Shown here one piece after another: positions 1-5,732 of a stretch of 5,757 bases of DNA. Source of the stretch: an uncultured Clostridia bacterium. GTDB lineage: Bacteria; Bacillota; Clostridia; Oscillospirales; Oscillospiraceae. The stretch covers positions 1 to 5,757 of the forward strand of contig CAMEMX010000102.1 in assembly GCA_945927915.1 (NCBI GenBank), written 5' to 3'. Numbering within the stretch: the first letter of the stretch is position 1; every line of letters starts with the position of its first letter. The translations under genes and the position numbers were made by a program. The notes beneath the pieces were generated by a model. It searched no databases, had not been told where the DNA came from, and saw only the letters and a list, made by a program, of their open reading frames with translations.

Positions 1-9
1 CAAGTATAT

Positions 10-15
10 TATAAT
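10..15 (+). promoter_or_regulatory. -10 box of the DUF308 gene promoter
   Basis: A perfect TATAAT hexamer lies 51 nt upstream of the DUF308 start codon in an AT-rich stretch. Transcription would begin near position 22. The matching -35 box would fall before the start of the window, so the promoter is only half visible and the call rests on the -10 and its position. Confidence 0.55.
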
Positions 16-66
16 AGATTTATCCGAATATTCCAAGCGGAAAAAATACACGGGAGGCGCTTATTC

Positions 67-636
67 ATGAGAGCGATTCAAAAAAACGGCGGGAGCATTC
101 TGATGTGCCTGCTGGAGATCTTTGTCGGCGTGCTGCTGCTCATCGACCCGATCCGCTTCACTTCGTCGATCATTGTCGTCATTGGCGCGGCGCTGCTGAT
201 CGCCGGACTGGTGTTGATCGTCCGCTATTTCCGCGCGACCCCGGCGGAGGGTGCGCTGACACAGCGGCTGTCCAAGGGTCTGCTGATGCTGCTGGGCGGT
301 CTGTTCTGTGTGCTGCGGTCGAAATGGTTCGTGGCGACCTTCCCGCTGCTGACGATCCTTTACGGCGTGGCGATCTTGATCAGCGGCGTCGGGAAGATCC
401 AGTGGACGGCGGATATGCTCCGCTTCGGCAGAAAACGCTGGTATATGCCCGCAGCCAGCGCGGTGTGCTCGCTGGCCTTCGCTGCGGTCATTCTCCTCAA
501 CCCCTTCACGTCGACGGAGATCCTCTGGAGCTTTACGGGCATCGTTCTGATCGTCGAGGCAGTCTTTGACATCATCGCCATCGCCCTCGGCGGCAAACAC
601 AGGATCACGGATGACGACAATATCATTGACGTATAA
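67..636 (+). CDS. DUF308/HdeD-like six-helix integral membrane protein
   Basis: This 189-residue protein has about six hydrophobic helices (roughly residues 10-26, 33-53, 70-84, 88-109, 127-145 and 151-175). They form three helix pairs, and the turns of the first and third pairs are alike (LLIDP at 24-28, LLNP at 143-146). This triple-pair layout is typical of the DUF308 (HdeD) family. E. coli HdeD is linked to acid resistance, but the Firmicute members have no settled function, so only membrane location can be stated. The C-terminus is short, polar and acidic (TDDDN at 181-185). The ATG start is supported by GGGAGG at 52-57 with a 9-nt gap. The gene stands alone on this strand, with a -10 box upstream and an intrinsic terminator directly after the stop. 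I am confident of the family and cannot assign a role. Confidence 0.85.
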   Translation: MRAIQKNGGSILMCLLEIFVGVLLLIDPIRFTSSIIVVIGAALLIAGLVLIVRYFRATPAEGALTQRLSKGLLMLLGGLFCVLRSKWFVATFPLLTILYGVAILISGVGKIQWTADMLRFGRKRWYMPAASAVCSLAFAAVILLNPFTSTEILWSFTGIVLIVEAVFDIIAIALGGKHRITDDDNIIDV

Positions 637-641
637 TGATG

Positions 642-674
642 ACGCCCTCTTTGCTGAAGCAAAGGGGGCGTTTT
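642..674 (+). terminator. Intrinsic terminator after the DUF308 gene
   Basis: A 13-bp stem with one G-U pair (642-654 with 659-671) closes on a TGAA tetraloop and runs into TTTTC. It begins 6 nt after the DUF308 stop codon. The minus-strand operon ends at 679, just beyond it. In that direction the hairpin still forms but is not followed by a T-run, so it is a good + strand terminator and at most a weak one for the converging transcript. Confidence 0.88.
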
Positions 675-678
675 CATC

Positions 679-1704
679 TTACAATTTGATGTTTTGCATT
701 TCTTCGCCAAGCACGTCAGCGATCTCCTTCAGGTGTCCCGTGCGCTGGTTTTTCAGCTTATAGTGCTGTAAAATACCGTAGCCCGGGTACTGGTTGCCCT
801 CGACGATAACGGGCCCGTTGACCGAAAAAGCAACGTCCCAGCCGATATAACGCTCCTGCGGGATGCGCCTTGCCGCCTCGCGGCACAGTTCAAACGCCGC
901 CTTCACGTCGGGAATGACAACATCCTTGAATGCGGTTCCGGTCAGAGGGTGCGTCTCATAGATCGTTCCGTAGTCGTCGATCACATTGCTGTCGATTCTG
1001 CCGTCTTCGCCCATGCTGAAATACAGGTCGTTGGTACAGCCGATGACATCTGCGGTGTCCTGATTGATGCGGAAGGCGTTGCGAAGCACCACGATCTCTC
1101 CGTTCTGCTTGCGCAGGGTGACAACACGGAAGGAGTTGACGACGTGAGGATTCAGACGGTTGACCGCCTCGCATTGGACGATCGCCTCCTCCAGCAGGAG
1201 ATAGCCCGTGGCAATCAGCTCGTCGTAAAGCGCACGCTTGTCCGCGGCAGCGGCCAAGTCAATTCGCTTTACGCCGTGCCCGCCCTCACCGATCGGCATT
1301 TTTGCGAATACGACCTGCTTGCCGTCGAGAAACGCGAGAAATTCTTCAAGGCCCGCCTCGCGCAGATTGAGGTAATCCCGGTGAAGGAACTCCTTGAAAT
1401 AGCGGTTAAATACCAGCTTATCGTCCAAAATGACCTTGTAGTAATCGTTGTTGAGATAATGAATGAGCTTATAAAACTTCTTTGCCGTGACGAAGGTATC
1501 CCGTTCGGCGCTGTTCAGGTGGATATAGTCCCCGCGAAAATAGTCCGTATAGCCCGCGCCGCGCTTGAGCATCGCGCCGACCATGGACAGATAGATATAG
1601 GGCTTTGATTTTCCGCTGTTTTTGTGAATAACCTCCACGTGCCGCTTCATGCGGTCGCGGTTGATCGTCTTGAATTTTCTGAGCATCCAGCCTCTGACGG
1701 ACAT
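679..1704 (-). CDS. ATP-grasp enzyme, sugar-transfer-associated type
   Basis: This 341-residue protein resembles the ATP-grasp group called 'sugar-transfer associated' (also annotated as alpha-L-glutamate ligase-related). Visible signature elements are a lysine and glycine-rich nucleotide loop (K135, then GEGGHGV at 139-145), acidic residues E172-E173 in the adenine-binding region, SFRVVTL at 191-197, and the metal-binding end of the fold, GWDVAF (D290) followed by VEGNQYPG (E302, N304). Such enzymes usually use ATP to join a carboxylate to an amine; the substrate here is unknown, though relatives often sit near surface-polysaccharide genes. No signal peptide or membrane segment is seen, so it is probably cytoplasmic. 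It starts 24 nt after the radA stop and is likely the last gene of the cwlD-radA operon. The ribosome site before the chosen ATG is weak (GTGGGA); Met7, preceded by AGAGG, is an alternative start. Confidence 0.8.
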   Translation of the reverse strand: MSVRGWMLRKFKTINRDRMKRHVEVIHKNSGKSKPYIYLSMVGAMLKRGAGYTDYFRGDYIHLNSAERDTFVTAKKFYKLIHYLNNDYYKVILDDKLVFNRYFKEFLHRDYLNLREAGLEEFLAFLDGKQVVFAKMPIGEGGHGVKRIDLAAAADKRALYDELIATGYLLLEEAIVQCEAVNRLNPHVVNSFRVVTLRKQNGEIVVLRNAFRINQDTADVIGCTNDLYFSMGEDGRIDSNVIDDYGTIYETHPLTGTAFKDVVIPDVKAAFELCREAARRIPQERYIGWDVAFSVNGPVIVEGNQYPGYGILQHYKLKNQRTGHLKEIADVLGEEMQNIKL

Positions 1705-1728
1705 ATTCGTTTCCCACTTTCTTTTGTG

Positions 1729-3084
1729 TTATAACGAGACGGCGATGGCCTCGCGGACATTGCGCACGCGCAGGAGGGTAAGCCCTTCCGGTGCGTGCAG
1801 GTCTTTCACGTTTTTCGGCACAAGGCACTGCGTAAAGCCGAGCCTTCGGATCTCGTTCAGCCGTTGGGTGAGCTGACCGACGGCGCGGATCTCCCCTGTC
1901 AGGCCGACCTCGCCGATGGCGGCGAGGGTATCGGAGACGGGCTTGTCCATCGCGGCGGAGGCGGCGGCGATGACAACGGCAAGGTCGGAGGCCGGCTCGT
2001 CCAGCCGCAGACCGCCGATGACATTCAGGTAGACGTCGGCATTGGAAAAGCGCAGACCGCCGCGCTTCTCCAGCACGGCAAGCAGCATCGCTGTGCGGTT
2101 ATAGTCCAGACCGTTGCCGGAACGGCGCGGAACAGCCAGCGATGTCGGGCAGACGAGCGCCTGCACCTCCGCAAGGATCGGGCGCGTGCCCTCCATCACG
2201 CAGGCGACGCAGGTGCCGGGCGTGCCGAGCGGGCGACCGGACAGCAGCGTCTCCGACGGATTCGGCACCTCACGCAGTCCCCGGTCAAGCATCTCGAACA
2301 CGCCGATCTCATTGGTCGAGCCGAAACGGTTTTTCACTGCGCGGAGCAGGCGGTGCGCCGTGTGTGCCTCGCCCTCGAAATACAGCACGCAGTCGACCAT
2401 GTGCTCGAGTACCTTCGGGCCGGCGATCGCGCCCTCCTTGTTGATGTGGCCGACGACGAAGACGGTCACGCCGCTGCGCTTGCAGTACTGCATCAGCCGC
2501 AGAGTGCATTCCTTGACCTGCGTGACGCTGCCGGGAGAGGCGGGCTTGTCCTCGGCATAGAGCGTCTGCACGGAGTCGACGATCAGAAGATCCGGCTTTA
2601 CGCGTTCGCTTGCGCCGAGGATCTCGTCGAGGCTCGTCTCACAAAGGACGTACAGACTGTCGCTCGTGACGCCGAGACGCTCCGCGCGGAGCTTGAGCTG
2701 GCTCTCGCTTTCCTCGCCGGAGACGTAAAGGACGCGCTGATCGCGGGCGATCTGTTCGCAGATCTGCAGCAGCAGGGTCGATTTGCCGATGCCCGGCGCG
2801 CCGCTGACCAGCACGAGAGAGCCCTTGACCGCGCCGCCGCCGAGCACGCGGTCCAGCTCGGAAAGTCCCGTGGTAAAGCGAAGCGCTTCGTCGGTCCTCG
2901 CCTCGCTGAGGCGCTTGGGCATGGCGGCGGAGACACGCACGGCGGGTGCTGCGCCGGCCTTTGCGACCGGAGCGGGCGTATATTCCTCCAGCGTGTTCCA
3001 TTGCCCGCACGAGGGGCAGCGTCCGGCCCATTTGGGCGATTCGCTGCCGCAATTCGTGCAGAGAAAGACGGTTTTAGACTTCAT
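1729..3084 (-). CDS. radA: DNA repair protein RadA (Sms)
   Basis: RadA is a RecA-like ATPase and helicase that promotes branch migration of recombination intermediates during repair. The 451-residue product, the usual length, shows every hallmark: an N-terminal four-cysteine zinc finger (C9, C12, C23, C26), Walker A GAPGIGKST at 95-103, Walker B LLIVDS at 166-171, the RadA-specific KNRFG motif at 251-255, and a C-terminal Lon-like domain (about 330-451, with GEVGLTGEIR at 391-400) that is not proteolytic in this family. The ATG at 3084 is chosen over an in-frame upstream start 10 codons earlier because GGAGG lies 6 nt before it and the family begins just ahead of the zinc finger. The start overlaps the end of the amidase gene by 11 nt, implying coupled translation. 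In Bacillus radA lies in the ctsR-clpC locus, so this placement differs. Identity is essentially certain. Confidence 0.97.
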   Translation of the reverse strand: MKSKTVFLCTNCGSESPKWAGRCPSCGQWNTLEEYTPAPVAKAGAAPAVRVSAAMPKRLSEARTDEALRFTTGLSELDRVLGGGAVKGSLVLVSGAPGIGKSTLLLQICEQIARDQRVLYVSGEESESQLKLRAERLGVTSDSLYVLCETSLDEILGASERVKPDLLIVDSVQTLYAEDKPASPGSVTQVKECTLRLMQYCKRSGVTVFVVGHINKEGAIAGPKVLEHMVDCVLYFEGEAHTAHRLLRAVKNRFGSTNEIGVFEMLDRGLREVPNPSETLLSGRPLGTPGTCVACVMEGTRPILAEVQALVCPTSLAVPRRSGNGLDYNRTAMLLAVLEKRGGLRFSNADVYLNVIGGLRLDEPASDLAVVIAAASAAMDKPVSDTLAAIGEVGLTGEIRAVGQLTQRLNEIRRLGFTQCLVPKNVKDLHAPEGLTLLRVRNVREAIAVSL

Positions 3085-3781
3085 GGGCTTCCTCCAGATA
3101 GCTCGCAAGCGCACAGGCGATGGCGCAGGCGAGCTTTTTTTGATAGGCTGCGTCGCGCAGCAGCGCTTCCTCGGCGGGGTTGGAAAGAAATCCGCACTCG
3201 ATCAGCACGGCGGGACAGGAGATATGCTCCAAAAGGTAGATATTCTGCGCCTGCTTGCACTGGCGGTGGTTGCGCGGATCGACCTGCGCCGCCAGCTCGC
3301 TTTGCAGCAGCTCGGCAAGCGCCTGACTTCCCGGCGCGTAAAACACCTGCGCGCCGCGGTACTGCGATTCGGAAAACTGATTCTGATGGATGCTGACCAG
3401 CAGCGCATCCGGCGTCCGGTTGACTGCCGCCACGCGGTTGTGAATGTCGGACACTTTCTTTTGCGCAATGGTGTCCCCTTCCGTATAGACTGAAATATCC
3501 TCGGTGCGGATCATCTCCGTCCGGACGCCGAGAAAATGCAGAAGATCATTCAGGCGCAGCGAGATCTCCAGATTCAGCGTGCTCTCCCGCACGCCGGTGA
3601 CAGAGATCGCACCGCCGTCCTCCCCGCCGTGACCGGCGTCGATGATAACGGTCGGTGAAAAAGCGGCGTCAGCGGAGAGAGCTGCGATCGCCGTGCCGGC
3701 ACGCGAGACCAGCAGCGCGCTCAGAACGGCAAGCGCGCAGATGAACAGATAAAACCCGACGGATTTTTTGAAGTAAGACAT
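3074..3781 (-). CDS. cwlD: CwlD-like N-acetylmuramoyl-L-alanine amidase
   Basis: This is a zinc amidase of the Amidase_3 family, which cuts the bond between muramic acid and L-alanine in peptidoglycan. The 235-residue length, single N-terminal membrane anchor (about 8-30) and lack of wall-binding repeats fit CwlD, which acts on the spore cortex to make the muramic delta-lactam needed for germination. Active-site residues are visible: H51 in DAGHGGEDGG, E66, H132 in SIHQNQF, and the catalytic E195 in IECGFLSN. The ATG at 3781 is preferred over a TTG six codons upstream because GGGGG lies about 7 nt before it and the anchor follows at once. It is the first gene of the operon and overlaps radA by 11 nt. 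A vegetative amidase of the same fold is possible, and its promoter looks SigA-like rather than clearly sporulation-specific. The family is certain; the cwlD name is likely. Confidence 0.88.
   Translation of the reverse strand: MSYFKKSVGFYLFICALAVLSALLVSRAGTAIAALSADAAFSPTVIIDAGHGGEDGGAISVTGVRESTLNLEISLRLNDLLHFLGVRTEMIRTEDISVYTEGDTIAQKKVSDIHNRVAAVNRTPDALLVSIHQNQFSESQYRGAQVFYAPGSQALAELLQSELAAQVDPRNHRQCKQAQNIYLLEHISCPAVLIECGFLSNPAEEALLRDAAYQKKLACAIACALASYLEEAHEV
3091..3095 (-). promoter_or_regulatory. Ribosome binding site that fixes the radA start
   Basis: On the minus strand GGAGG lies 6 nt before the ATG at 3084, inside the last codons of cwlD. It supports this ATG over the longer reading frame and suggests that radA is translated by its own ribosomes as well as by coupling to cwlD. 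Confidence 0.85.
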
Positions 3782-3784
3782 TGG

Positions 3785-3823
3785 AACACCCCCACACAAC
3801 CTTATGCCGCGTTTTGGAGTGTT
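3785..3823 (-). promoter_or_regulatory. Possible leader hairpin over the cwlD ribosome site
   Basis: In the cwlD leader, AACACTCC (3816-3823) can pair with GGGGTGTT (3785-3792). The 8-bp stem contains one G-U pair and leaves a loop of 23 nt. The right arm contains most of the G-run that serves as the ribosome binding site, so the fold would restrict initiation. The loop is large and the stem modest, so this is only a possibility. Confidence 0.25.
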
Positions 3824-3834
3824 ATATCAGCATT

Positions 3835-3862
3835 ATTGTACCATGTTTTTGCGCCGTGTCAA
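3835..3862 (-). promoter_or_regulatory. SigA-type promoter for the cwlD-radA operon
   Basis: On the minus strand a perfect TTGACA (-35, 3857-3862) is separated by 16 nt from TACAAT (-10, 3835-3840; five of six consensus bases). Transcription would start near 3828, giving a leader of about 47 nt before the cwlD ATG. It lies in the 96-nt gap between the DUF3795 stop and cwlD. The match suggests housekeeping expression, although a further sporulation promoter cannot be excluded. Confidence 0.75.
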
Positions 3863-3877
3863 TATGGAAAGCCGGGG

Positions 3878-4135
3878 TCAGCGGTTTGTACGGCTGCCGC
3901 GCTTCCACAAAAGCCATGCTTTGTCCAGCACGGTGGTGTGCGGCTGCGTCAAAATCGTCTCACAGGGGAAGCTCTTGCATGCTTCGCAGCAGGAAAGCTC
4001 CTGCCGCAGCACGCAGTCGCGGGTGAAGCAGTCGCCTGCGCCATGCTCCGCAAGGCAGCCGCGGCAGCCGCCCTCGCGGTAGGTTGGGCAGCAGCCGCAG
4101 TAAAAGCCGCATTTTCCGAGTAATTTTTCGTCCAT
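3878..4135 (-). CDS. Small cysteine-rich DUF3795-type protein
   Basis: This 85-residue protein carries twelve cysteines (9, 13, 15, 16, 24, 27, 36, 41, 49, 50, 53 and 58), all in its first 58 residues. They are arranged as CGFYCGCC, CRGC and CCEACKSFPC. The opening CGxYCGCCP-type motif and the closing CxxFPC motif match DUF3795, whose members are thought to bind metal, probably zinc or an iron-sulfur cluster; no biochemical role is known to me. No signal peptide or membrane segment is seen. The ATG at 4135 is preceded by AAGGGGAG, about 6 nt away, and follows the DNA polymerase stop by 16 nt. It therefore looks like the last gene of the LexA-controlled operon. A much longer open frame runs upstream of this ATG but lies inside the polymerase gene and is not coding. 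The family call is good; the function is unknown. Confidence 0.82.
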   Translation of the reverse strand: MDEKLLGKCGFYCGCCPTYREGGCRGCLAEHGAGDCFTRDCVLRQELSCCEACKSFPCETILTQPHTTVLDKAWLLWKRGSRTNR

Positions 4136-4151
4136 GATCCTCTCCCCTTTT

Positions 4152-5411
4152 CTATACCGGCTTGGTGATGCCTGTGCGGCGCTCCTTGGAAAGACCACCT
4201 GCGAGCACGACGTCCGCGCCGACGAAGCGCGCGCGGCGCAGGATCCCCTCACCGTACTTTTCGCGCAGGTCGTCGACGGTGTTGTCGAGCTTCGCCTTGC
4301 GCTCGTAATCCTCCGCGCTGATGACGGAAAACAGGTCGTATTGCCGCATCCCGCGTTCCTCCAGCCGCATCGCGTGTACGCCGAGCTGGCGCAGCGGCAT
4401 CCGACCGTCCCACGCCTCGTCAAAGATGCGGCAGGCGTGGCGGAACAGCTCCTCGGTGCTGTCCGTCGCGTTTTGCAGGGTTGCTTGGTGGGAAAATGTG
4501 ACAAAATCCTTTGTCCGCAGGCTGACGGCAACGCAGCGGGCGGACTTTTTATCGCGGCGCATCCGCGAGCCGACCGTCTCGCACAGCGACAGAAGCACGC
4601 GGTAGGCCTGCGCAGCGTCCGTCACGTCGGCAGGCAGGGTCGTCGCGTTGCCGTAGCCCTTGTTGGCCTCCGGCGCGGGCAGCAGCGTGTCGCTGTAGCG
4701 CCCGTTGGCGGAGTTCCAGAGCGCGAGGCCGGGCTTGTGAAGCGCCTGCCGGATGACCTTCGGGTCGGCCTGCGCAAGCTGGCCGATGGTCTCGATGCCG
4801 AGCAGATGCAGCTTTTTCTCCGTGGCAGGGCCGATCATGAACAGGTCGCGCACGGGCAGAGGCCAGAGCTTTTTCTCCATCTCCCACGGATAGAGCGTGT
4901 GCACCTTGTTCGGCTTTTCAAAGTCCCCTGCCATCTTTGCCAGCAGCTTGTTGGTCGAGATGCCGATGTTGACCGTGAAGCCCAGCTCGTCAAAAATGCG
5001 CTGCCGCAGCATCTCCGCCGCCGCCACGGGCGAGCCGTAAAGCCCCTCCGTGCCGGTCATGTCCACCCACGCCTCGTCGATGGAATACTGCTCGACGACC
5101 GGCGCGAATTGGCGCAAAAGCGCGGTGAAGTGCCGCGACGCCTCGACATACAGCCCGTAGTCCGGCGGCACGATGGTAAGCGAGGGGCATTTTTTCAGCG
5201 CCTGAAAAATCGGCTCGCCCGTCTTGACGCCGAATTTCTTGGCGGGCAGGCTCTTGGCGAGGATCACGCCCTGACGGCTTTCCCGGCTGCCCGCGACCGC
5301 CGACGGGATCTCACGCAGATCGAGGCTCTCGCCCAGCACCTTGACCCGATAGGTCGCCGTCCACGAGAGAAAGGCGCTGTTTACATCAATGTGAAAAATG
5401 ACCTTATCCAT
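4152..5411 (-). CDS. dinB: Y-family translesion DNA polymerase (DinB/Pol IV type)
   Basis: Y-family polymerases copy past damaged template bases with low fidelity and no proofreading. This 419-residue protein has the catalytic palm residues D9 (HIDVNSAF) and D112-E113 (YSIDEAW), the fingers region (about 25-80), a thumb with helix-hairpin-helix-like sequence (IGPATEKKLHLLGI at 193-206), the little finger (about 245-350), and a beta-clamp-binding motif QYDLF (357-361). A tail of about 58 residues follows the clamp motif and includes a KLD..DDLREKYG stretch common in clostridial members. The motif after D9 reads DVN, as in UmuC-like enzymes, rather than the DMD of E. coli DinB; F14 is the probable steric gate. 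The ATG overlaps the stop of the upstream 86-codon gene (TGATG) and has only a weak GGTGG ribosome site, so translation is probably coupled. A LexA box heads the operon. The family is certain; the dinB versus umuC-like subgroup is less so. Confidence 0.93.
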   Translation of the reverse strand: MDKVIFHIDVNSAFLSWTATYRVKVLGESLDLREIPSAVAGSRESRQGVILAKSLPAKKFGVKTGEPIFQALKKCPSLTIVPPDYGLYVEASRHFTALLRQFAPVVEQYSIDEAWVDMTGTEGLYGSPVAAAEMLRQRIFDELGFTVNIGISTNKLLAKMAGDFEKPNKVHTLYPWEMEKKLWPLPVRDLFMIGPATEKKLHLLGIETIGQLAQADPKVIRQALHKPGLALWNSANGRYSDTLLPAPEANKGYGNATTLPADVTDAAQAYRVLLSLCETVGSRMRRDKKSARCVAVSLRTKDFVTFSHQATLQNATDSTEELFRHACRIFDEAWDGRMPLRQLGVHAMRLEERGMRQYDLFSVISAEDYERKAKLDNTVDDLREKYGEGILRRARFVGADVVLAGGLSKERRTGITKPV

Positions 5412-5671
5412 CAGTACACCACCCGGAACAGCGTCCAGCGATGCGCCCGGACGGCGTAGCGCAGCTCAAAAAGGCGCTCGCGCCCTTCCTCCACCGCCTT
5501 GCAAAGGTACTGGATCGCGTCGATGCCCGCGTACTGGATCGGCTTGGCGCAGACGATCTGCGAGATGCTGACCGTTTGCAGACAGTGCGCCTCGTCCTCC
5601 ATGCGGAAACGCAGCGGCGTAATGCTGCCGTCGGCGGCAAAGACCGAGATGACTTCGATTTGCAGATTCAC
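5411..5671 (-). CDS. Unrecognised 86-residue protein, first gene of SOS operon
   Basis: I do not recognise this family. The 86-residue product has no membrane helix or signal peptide. It looks like a compact alpha/beta protein: alternating beta-like segments (LQIEVISVF at 3-11, ITPLRFRM at 17-24), a central hydrophobic part, and a C-terminal RWTLFRVVY (78-86) that resembles a final beta strand. Evidence that it is real: a GTG start with AGGAGG 8 nt upstream, a promoter ending 33 nt before that start, and a TGATG overlap with the downstream polymerase gene. By position it may be a polymerase partner or regulator, much as small YolD-like proteins accompany Y-family polymerases in other Firmicutes, but I see no clear YolD motif. 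The coding call is fairly strong; the function is inference only. Confidence 0.75.
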   Translation of the reverse strand: MNLQIEVISVFAADGSITPLRFRMEDEAHCLQTVSISQIVCAKPIQYAGIDAIQYLCKAVEEGRERLFELRYAVRAHRWTLFRVVY

Positions 5672-5679
5672 GCCGCTCC

Positions 5680-5685
5680 CCTCCT
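5680..5685 (-). promoter_or_regulatory. Ribosome binding site fixing the GTG start
   Basis: A perfect AGGAGG on the minus strand lies 8 nt before the GTG at 5671. No ATG lies between this site and the GTG, and the next in-frame ATG is 23 codons further in. This makes GTG the likely start of the 86-residue protein. Confidence 0.8.
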
Positions 5686-5703
5686 GACTGCTTTCATGCT
5701 TTC

Positions 5704-5732
5704 ATTATATCAAACATATGTTCGATAATCAA
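5704..5732 (-). promoter_or_regulatory. SigA-type promoter of the SOS/translesion operon
   Basis: On the minus strand TTGATT (-35, 5727-5732; four of six consensus bases) and a perfect TATAAT (-10, 5704-5709) are separated by exactly 17 nt. Transcription would start near 5697, about 26 nt before the GTG of the first gene. The spacer is almost filled by a LexA box, so repressor binding would block RNA polymerase directly. Confidence 0.85.
5711..5724 (-). promoter_or_regulatory. LexA (DinR) SOS box
   Basis: On the minus strand the site reads CGAACATATGTTTG, a near-perfect palindrome. It keeps the Gram-positive LexA core GAAC-N4-GTTC except for T in place of the last C, a change allowed by the degenerate consensus. 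It sits between the -35 and -10 boxes of the promoter for a Y-family polymerase operon, which is a classic SOS target. Sequence, position and target gene all agree. Confidence 0.87.

Noticed and set aside
641..674. Terminator for the minus-strand operon
   Set aside because: The hairpin can form in that direction too, but no T-run follows it on the minus strand, so it is listed only as a + strand terminator.
949..1608. 219-codon open frame opposite the ATP-grasp gene
   Set aside because: It is antisense to a gene with intact ATP-grasp motifs and has no promoter or ribosome site.
3085..3114. Longer RadA start ten codons upstream
   Set aside because: The extra residues are not typical of RadA, and the ATG at 3084 has a perfect ribosome site.
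1795..3396. 533-codon open frame on the + strand opposite radA and cwlD
   Set aside because: It is antisense to two genes with complete family motifs, spans their overlap, and its translation is low-complexity R/A/D-rich text with no recognisable motif. It is a shadow of GC-rich codon use.
3782..3799. TTG start for the amidase six codons upstream
   Set aside because: The ATG at 3781 has a G-rich ribosome site at the right distance, and that site would lie inside the coding region if TTG were used.
4136..4531. N-terminal extension of the DUF3795 gene into the polymerase gene
   Set aside because: The upstream part is the wrong frame of the polymerase gene and is rich in S, R and T. The family motif starts right after the ATG at 4135, which has a good ribosome site.
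4134..5459. 441-codon open frame on the + strand opposite the polymerase gene
   Set aside because: It mirrors the polymerase gene, is rich in R, A, L and V with no domain, and has no ribosome site of note. It is a shadow frame.
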